Assembly: GCF_016097405.1 (NCBI RefSeq)
Contig: NZ_JAEHGD010000002.1
Span: forward strand, 259,876 to 323,875
Origin: a methane-oxidizing endosymbiont of Gigantopelta aegis
Lineage (GTDB): Bacteria > Pseudomonadota > Gammaproteobacteria > Methylococcales > Methylomonadaceae
Length of the DNA: 64,000 nt
Reading direction: 5' to 3'
The position numbers and the translations under genes were made by a program. This document shows positions 59,033 through 64,000 of the stretch, piece by piece; the stretch's first letter is position 1, and every line of letters begins with the position of its first letter. The notes beneath the pieces are model-generated. The model was not told the DNA's origin. It saw only the letters and a program-made list of their open reading frames with translations, and ran no database searches.

Positions 59033-59463
59033 CCCTGAAGTTGTTTTTCGCGAATTTCGTCGAGTGTTTTACAATCGATGCACAGCGTTGCCGTCGGCCG
59101 TGCTTCCAGGCGGCGAATGCCAATTTCAACGCCGCAGGTTTCGCAATAGCCATAATCGCCTGATCCAATTGCATCGAGTGCTTCATCAATTTTTTTAATT
59201 AACTTGCGTTCTCTGTCGCGGGTGCGTAATTCCAGGCTGAATTCAGATTCCTGTGTAGCTCTGTCGTTGGGGTCAGGGAAGTTTGCCGCATCATCTTGCA
59301 TATGGTGGACAGTTCGATCCACTTCTTCCATCAATTGAGATTTCCATTGTTTTAGCAGCGTCTCAAAATGTTTGAGTTGCTTTTCATTCATGTATTCTTC
59401 GCCTTTTTCTTCTTCATAAGGCGTAAAATTCAAATCGTTAGCGTTTCGATTCGCGTCAGTCAT
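59029..59463 (-). CDS. dksA: RNA polymerase-binding transcription factor DksA
   Basis: 144 residues from the ATG at 59463, which has a good AGGAG 8 bases upstream; a longer frame to 59526 adds an unlikely N-terminus. N-terminal acidic coiled coil, [20 protein letters not shown] at the tip, and a zinc finger with CETCGVEIG (CxxC, about 112-120) and CIDC (about 133-136). With ppGpp it controls stringent response. Conserved Asp residues at the coil tip are present (DPNDRA). Confidence 0.96.
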   Translation of the reverse strand: MTDANRNANDLNFTPYEEEKGEEYMNEKQLKHFETLLKQWKSQLMEEVDRTVHHMQDDAANFPDPNDRATQESEFSLELRTRDRERKLIKKIDEALDAIGSGDYGYCETCGVEIGIRRLEARPTATLCIDCKTLDEIREKQLQG

Positions 59464-59564
59464 CCCATAACTCCTAAGCAATTTTAAAAACTGCGCATTT
59501 TTAACAGAATAAGATAACCATAGCAAGAAATTTGTTATGATTTTGCTCTTTTAATCTTAAAAAG

Positions 59565-60743
59565 ATGTTTATGAATATTCCAGTCGCCAAACGTATGCAC
59601 GATATTTCGCCATTTTATGTTATGGAATTACTAAGGCGGGCTAAAGAATTAGAGCAGCAAGGGTGCGATATTATCCACATGGGGGTCGGGGAGCCGGATT
59701 TTCCAACGCCAAGGCTTGTATTGCAGGCCGGCAAGAATTTCTTGGCAGATGGCGATATAAAATACACAGCAGCCGCAGGTTTGCCGGCGTTACGCGAAGC
59801 AATAGCCGATTATTATTTGCAGCACTATCGCGTTAAGGTGGATGATAAGCGCATATTTATCACGCCTGGTGCTTCTGGAGCTTTTTTATTAGCCTTAGGG
59901 GTGACGTTGAATCCAGGGGAAGAGGTATTGATGGCCGATCCCTGTTATCCCTGTAATCGTAATTTTATTCGGTTGTTTGACAGTGTTTCGCGACCACTCG
60001 CGGTTTCGGCCGATACGCGTTATCAGTTGGATGCGGATTTAATCAGACAAAACTGGACGCCGGCCACTAAGGGCGTGTTAATTGCTTCACCATCGAATCC
60101 GACCGGAACGGTGATTGAAAACCGGGTATTGCAGGCGGCTATCGAGCAGACGCAACATCTGGGGGGCTGCTTTTATTCGGATGAAATCTATCATGGCTTG
60201 GTTTATGGTGCGCAGGCCGAGACGGCGTTACGCTATAGCGAGGATGTTTTTGTTATCAACAGTTTTTCCAAGTTTTTCGGTATGACCGGTTGGCGTGTCG
60301 GTTGGTTGGTGGTGCCGGATACAATGGTTGATGTTGTCGAAAAACTGGCGCAGAATATTTTTATTGCGACACCGACGCATTCTCAATATGCTGCGCTGGC
60401 GTCTTTTTCTGAGCAAAACTGGGCTGAGTTGGAGCAGCGTCGGCAGATTTTTGAAGGGCGGCGCGATTTTCTGTATCAAAAATTGCAGGCTTTAGGGTTT
60501 GAAGTGCCCTGTAAGCCAGAGGGTGCGTTTTATATTTATGCCGATTGCAGCGCATTTACTCAGGACAGTTTTCAATTTGCCAAAGACTTGCTGGAGGCCG
60601 AAGGTGTCGCGCTGACGCCGGGTAAGGATTTTGGTAAAAATGAGGCGAATACGCATATTCGGTTTGCTTATACGGTGTCAATCGCTAGAATGTCGGCTGC
60701 TTTAAACCGATTGGAACGTTTTTTATGTCAATTCAACAAATAA
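59565..60743 (+). CDS. Class I/II PLP-dependent aminotransferase
   Basis: 392 residues of the aspartate-aminotransferase fold. IIHMGVGEPDFPTPRLVLQA, PSNPTGTVI, SDEIYHGLVYG and the PLP Lys in SFSKFFGMTGWRVGWL (about 226-241). Substrate not determined; aromatic or branched amino acid or Asp are possible. The ATG could be at 59565 or 59571. Overlaps the rhodanese gene by 19 bases. Confidence 0.88.
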   Translation: MFMNIPVAKRMHDISPFYVMELLRRAKELEQQGCDIIHMGVGEPDFPTPRLVLQAGKNFLADGDIKYTAAAGLPALREAIADYYLQHYRVKVDDKRIFITPGASGAFLLALGVTLNPGEEVLMADPCYPCNRNFIRLFDSVSRPLAVSADTRYQLDADLIRQNWTPATKGVLIASPSNPTGTVIENRVLQAAIEQTQHLGGCFYSDEIYHGLVYGAQAETALRYSEDVFVINSFSKFFGMTGWRVGWLVVPDTMVDVVEKLAQNIFIATPTHSQYAALASFSEQNWAELEQRRQIFEGRRDFLYQKLQALGFEVPCKPEGAFYIYADCSAFTQDSFQFAKDLLEAEGVALTPGKDFGKNEANTHIRFAYTVSIARMSAALNRLERFLCQFNK

Positions 60744-61048
60744 CACCGTTACAACTTCAACAAAAAAGAACGCAGCAACCGGATTTGAAAATTTTGGATG
60801 TGCGTGAACCGCATGAATTTGAATTTGCACATATCGTAGACAGTATTTTGATTCCTTTAAGCCTGATCCCTTTGAAAATTGAAGAATTGGACAGGGATGA
60901 AGATTTGGTGGTGTTATGTCATCATGGGGTTAGAAGCATGATGGCCTGCCGGTTTTTAGCCAAAGAGGGGTTTGAGAATCTTTATAATCTCGCCGGTGGA
61001 ATCGATGCCTGGTCGGTAGAATGTGATTCAACTGTGCCAAGATATTGA
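60725..61048 (+). CDS. Rhodanese-like sulfurtransferase (single domain)
   Basis: 107 residues: LKILDVREPHEFEFAHI (about 22-38) and active-site CHHGVRSMMACRFL (about 65-78). Transfers sulfane sulfur or related. It is coupled to the aminotransferase. Confidence 0.9.
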   Translation: MSIQQITPLQLQQKRTQQPDLKILDVREPHEFEFAHIVDSILIPLSLIPLKIEELDRDEDLVVLCHHGVRSMMACRFLAKEGFENLYNLAGGIDAWSVECDSTVPRY

Positions 61049-61095
61049 TTTTCAGGTAAAATGGGCGATTTTTTGCAGACATTCAAGAGATAAAA

Positions 61096-61812
61096 ATGTT
61101 TCTACAAGACTTTTATCGCCAGGACGATAATGCTGTTGTTCGCATTACAGCAGACCAGGCCAGTCATTTTGCCAAGGACGTCGCCGGAGATTTCAACCCG
61201 TTGCATGACGCTGATTCCAAGCGTTTTTGTGTGCCGGGTGATTTATTGTTTTCATTGGTGTTGGAAAAATATGGTCTCAGCGAAAACATGTTATTTGAGT
61301 TTGTCGGCATGGTAGGTGATGGTGTTGGATTGCACTTTCCGGATACTGATAGCGATGTTTTTGAGGTTACCGACGATAACGGCAAAGCCTATTTACGGGT
61401 GACCCGGTCGGGCAAAGTTAATCATGATAAAACCTTAATCGAATCGTTTATTCGCGATTATGTTGCTTTTTCAGGTCATAATTTTCCGTATGGTTTAGTG
61501 CCCTTGCTTGAACAGGAACAGGTGATGTTTAACCTGGATCGGCCATTGGTTATTTATGAAAGTATGACCATTGAATTTAAAACCGTTGATTTTTCTCAGC
61601 CAAAACTGGAAGCACTCACACCGGAATTTAGCGTGAACGGCAAGCGCGGATCGGCAAAATTACATTTCCAGATTAAGTCAGGTGATGATGTGGTGGGCTT
61701 AGGCTTTAAGAAACTGGCGGTGAGCGGGTTACGTGCTATGGACAAGCCGGCTTTAGATCAGTTTGTTGAAAACTATCTGGCGCGTAAAGAGAATTATCTG
61801 CAATCGGCCTGA
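61096..61812 (+). CDS. DUF3581 family protein
   Basis: 238 residues. FAKDVAGDFNPLHDADSKRF (about 25-44), PGDLLFSLVLEKYGLSENML and VGDGVGLHFP. Resembles hot-dog-fold MaoC-like proteins, with FNPLHD. Function not characterised; the D and H of the FNPLH motif suggest dehydratase-like roots. Confidence 0.8.
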   Translation: MFLQDFYRQDDNAVVRITADQASHFAKDVAGDFNPLHDADSKRFCVPGDLLFSLVLEKYGLSENMLFEFVGMVGDGVGLHFPDTDSDVFEVTDDNGKAYLRVTRSGKVNHDKTLIESFIRDYVAFSGHNFPYGLVPLLEQEQVMFNLDRPLVIYESMTIEFKTVDFSQPKLEALTPEFSVNGKRGSAKLHFQIKSGDDVVGLGFKKLAVSGLRAMDKPALDQFVENYLARKENYLQSA

Positions 61813-61868
61813 TGTTAATCGATGTTCCTTACGTGAATTTGTTATATTTTCCGTAGCAGCGGCTTCAA

Positions 61869-61900
61869 CTGCGATTGACAATTAAGCCGTTTAATCGCAG
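61869..61900. repeat. Inverted repeat between the DUF3581 gene and mobB-moeA
   Basis: CTGCGATT at 61869-61876 and its complement AATCGCAG at 61893-61900. Located between convergent genes, it may be a weak bidirectional terminator or REP-type repeat. Confidence 0.5.
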
Positions 61901-61940
61901 CTGAGGTTGCTCATATCTTGCAATCACTAAAACGGGCTGG

Positions 61941-63704
61941 TCAAAGTTGGGTCGAAAACGGCTCAATGATGACGCGGTCACCTTCTTTTATGTCCGTGAC
62001 ATCGGCTTCTAGCACGATATAGCAATTCGCATGGCTTAATGCACCGAGTTGGTGTGAGTCTTGACCATCGGCAGGAGACACACGTAAATCGCCCGATGTG
62101 TCTTGATGAAAAATACCGCGTTGAAATTCCAGTCGCCCCGGAATCTTTTTCAAGTCGGCTTGAAGTGTTGCGCTCAGACGTAAGGGTTTGATGGCCTCGA
62201 GCCCCGATAACCAGGCTAAGGCAGGCTGGATGATTTTTTCAAAGGTGACGTGGGCGGAAACCGGGTTACCGGGTAAGGCAAAAAAATAGCACGCGCCGAA
62301 TTGACCAAAAGCCAGTGGTTTTCCCGGTTTTATCGCCAGTTTCCAGAAATTTATCTGTCCTTCGCGGGTCAGTATGTCGGCGATAAAATCGGCATCGCCA
62401 ACCGATGCGCCACCGGTGCTGATGAGGACATCAAAATCCTGAGCAGCTTGCCTTATGCTCGTTTGTATAATCTGTTTATCATCCGGAAAGCAGCCTAAGT
62501 CGCTGACACTTAAGTTCGGATTGTTGAGTAGACCATGTAGTGCGTAGCGATTACTGTTATAAATCTGGCCGTTTTCAAGAGTCTGGCCCGGTGATTTTAA
62601 TTCGTCGCCGGTGGAAAAATAGGCGACGCGAATTTTGCGTCTTACTCGAACCGCATAAATTCCGACCGAAGCCAGTAATGCGCAATCGACCGGGCTGAGC
62701 CGGCGGTTTTTCTGCAATACGACTTGGCCGCGCTTGATGTCACTGCCTTGGCGGCGGATAAAGCGTTTTGCTGGGCAGTCGGCCGGGAATTCAATTAGCT
62801 CACGTTGTTGTTTAACCTGTTCCTGCATGATCACGCTATCGGCACCTTTTGGAATCACGGCGCCGGTAAATATGCGAACGCATTCTCCAGGGTTTATTGA
62901 CCTAGGGTAAGGTTTACCCGCCCAGGATACGCCGATTTGTTTAAGCCTGAAGGGCTGTCTAGCTTGAATATCCTGGCTGGAAAAGGCATAACCATCCATC
63001 GATGAGACATCTGCGCCCGGCACATCGATGGGGGCATAGATGGTTTCTGCTAATACGCGGCCTAAAGCTTGTTTTAGTTCAATGGTTTCACAGGCCGTGA
63101 TGGGCGTCAGGCTATGCTTGATTTGCTGCAGGGCTTGTTCTAGGGTCAGTAGCCCGCTTTCGTGAGTTAAACAGAGGTCTTTCATACGCTCATCCATAAA
63201 CCGAAGAACGAAATCTTGGATTTGTTCAACATTGTTTAAATCCAATGCGGTGACATGGGGGGGTAGCGGTAGGGGGGTATCGCTGGCGACAGCAATGATG
63301 CTGTCATCATCAGGATAAAGTAAGGGTTTGTTTAGGTCGGTTCTGTAGACTTCAATTTTTGGGAACTTTTCGGCCTTGAAACCTTCAACCAGAATCAAAT
63401 CGACACTGTGTTGCTCAAAGGCGTCGAGTTGATCCTGCAATTTGGGCTCTTGAACCGTACTGAATTCGGTGATGATGGCACGCCGGTGGGCCGATACCAG
63501 CAGCACCGGCGAAGCTCCTGCTTTCCTTAGGCGATAGCTGTCTTTGCCGGGCTTGTCGATTTCAAAATTATGGTGGCTGTGTTTGATAATGCCTACGTTA
63601 ATGCCAGACTGCTTTAAACGTGGGATTAACTGTGTTAACAAGGTCGTTTTACCGGTTCCACTATAGGCTGCAAATCCTAGTATCGGGGTGGCGCTTTTTT
63701 GCAT
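61941..63704 (-). CDS. MobB-MoeA fusion, molybdenum cofactor biosynthesis
   Basis: 587 residues. The N-terminal ~170 residues are MobB: FAAYSGTGKTTLLTQLIPRL (P-loop, about 12-31), IIKHSHHNFEIDKPGKDSYR and VEGFKAEKFPKIEVYR. The rest (about 185-587) is MoeA: DVSSMDGYAFSS, FTGAVIPKGADSVIMQEQV and TGGASVGDADFI, and KLAIKPGKPLAFG. MoeA inserts Mo into molybdopterin; MobB helps form MGD. The fusion unites two steps. It is a monocistronic minus-strand gene, and molybdoenzymes such as formate dehydrogenase are the likely users. Confidence 0.93.
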   Translation of the reverse strand: MQKSATPILGFAAYSGTGKTTLLTQLIPRLKQSGINVGIIKHSHHNFEIDKPGKDSYRLRKAGASPVLLVSAHRRAIITEFSTVQEPKLQDQLDAFEQHSVDLILVEGFKAEKFPKIEVYRTDLNKPLLYPDDDSIIAVASDTPLPLPPHVTALDLNNVEQIQDFVLRFMDERMKDLCLTHESGLLTLEQALQQIKHSLTPITACETIELKQALGRVLAETIYAPIDVPGADVSSMDGYAFSSQDIQARQPFRLKQIGVSWAGKPYPRSINPGECVRIFTGAVIPKGADSVIMQEQVKQQRELIEFPADCPAKRFIRRQGSDIKRGQVVLQKNRRLSPVDCALLASVGIYAVRVRRKIRVAYFSTGDELKSPGQTLENGQIYNSNRYALHGLLNNPNLSVSDLGCFPDDKQIIQTSIRQAAQDFDVLISTGGASVGDADFIADILTREGQINFWKLAIKPGKPLAFGQFGACYFFALPGNPVSAHVTFEKIIQPALAWLSGLEAIKPLRLSATLQADLKKIPGRLEFQRGIFHQDTSGDLRVSPADGQDSHQLGALSHANCYIVLEADVTDIKEGDRVIIEPFSTQL

Positions 63705-63838
63705 GCTAATCTGTTAAGCCTGTGCGTTAAAAATTTCCTATTATCCGTATTCTGTTGTGAGCTGTCTTGAAAAAATCTGTAAAAATGAAAACGACTGTAT
63801 TTTTAAACGGTGGCCTGCGTTAGCATAGGTGGTTGGTG

Positions 63839-64000
63839 ATGAACGGTACTATGAACTTGAAAACGACTCGGTTTAATACATTTGATGAAGCTTTGATTCA
63901 AGGCGATTTAGAGACAGTTTATCAGACGATGATTCAAGCTGTCAGCGGGCATGGTGGCTGGTGGAATGCTTTGTGGGAAGCTGAAATTGTTGGTGATAAA
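63839..64000 (+). CDS. Start of an unrecognised gene (3'-truncated)
   Basis: An ATG at 63839 opens 54 codons to the window edge: TTRFNTFDEALIQGDLETVY and a tryptophan pair GGWWNALWEAEIVGDK. GGTGGTTGGTG precedes the ATG as a possible ribosome site. No family could be named from this fragment; the frame has no stop up to 64000. Confidence 0.5.
   Translation, partial: MNGTMNLKTTRFNTFDEALIQGDLETVYQTMIQAVSGHGGWWNALWEAEIVGDK

Noticed and set aside
59464-59526. 21-residue N-terminal extension of DksA
   Set aside because: Extension is unlike DksA, and the ATG at 59463 has a better ribosome site.

Overview
The window (64 kb, moderate G+C, almost entirely coding) looks like chromosome from a gammaproteobacterium, most likely a methylotroph or methanotroph of the Methylococcales type. 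The reasons are a complete System I cytochrome c maturation operon, a complete Na+-translocating NADH:quinone reductase operon with its maturation factor NqrM, smc-zipA linkage, surE-pcm linkage, DksA-GluQ linkage, type IV pilus minor pilins, a MxaD-like SRPBCC protein (a methanol-oxidation accessory family) and several large c-type heme proteins. The species assignment is inference; no 16S rRNA or tRNA gene was seen.

Layout. 0-3.7 kb: 3' end of a DUF853/HerA-like ATPase, a small secreted Cys-rich HvfA-like peptide precursor, a small membrane protein, a PAP2 phosphatase and a Smr protein. 3.7-8.5 kb: a tightly coupled stress/repair operon surE-pcm-yqaA-like-hsp70-like. 8.5-13.5 kb: a PilZ membrane protein, an ISAs1-family IS, and a multiheme cytochrome c gene broken by an IS630-family insertion that cut it from its signal peptide. 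13.7-15.3 kb: queF, a FlhB-C-terminal-like gene and psd. 15.6-22.5 kb: smc-zipA followed by two unrecognised membrane/coiled-coil genes. 22.5-25.1 kb: a methyl-accepting chemotaxis protein with a CxxCH sensor domain and a decayed IS5-family element. 25.2-34.4 kb: ccmAB, an unrecognised diiron-type protein, ccmCDEFGHI and hemN, so heme synthesis, export and attachment are grouped together. 34.4-38.7 kb: a divergent GAPDH-like gene, ispG, an intact IS5/IS903-like element and a metallophosphoesterase. 38.9-45.1 kb: nqrABCDEF and nqrM. 45.3-49.4 kb: CBS protein, sbcB, MxaD-like, YVTN propeller and a small conserved-looking gene. 49.4-50.3 kb: a gene-free block of nested inverted repeats, including a small MITE with a clear target duplication. 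50.3-56.1 kb: a minor pilin operon (pilV, pilW, pilX, a Ser-Asp-repeat secreted protein where pilY1 would be expected, a fimT-like gene, a membrane/TPR protein, pilE). 56.2-63.7 kb: acs, gluQ, dksA, an aminotransferase, rhodanese, a DUF3581 protein and a mobB-moeA fusion. The last 160 bases begin an unrecognised gene.

A striking global feature is the number of single-base frame breaks between about 9.8 and 24.9 kb (smc, zipA, psd, mcp, FlhB-like, coiled-coil gene, cytochrome and three transposases). Most are explained by one base missing from an A/T or C/G run, and they hit genes that are normally essential. This points to local sequence error more than to gene decay. From 25 kb onward reading frames are clean.

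The best candidates for something undescribed are: the four-helix diiron-type protein embedded in the ccm operon; the orphan HvfA-like precursor; the two-gene membrane plus coiled-coil pair behind zipA; the Ser-Asp-repeat protein in the pilin operon; and the fimT-like gene whose prepilin leader is encoded by a repeat element.
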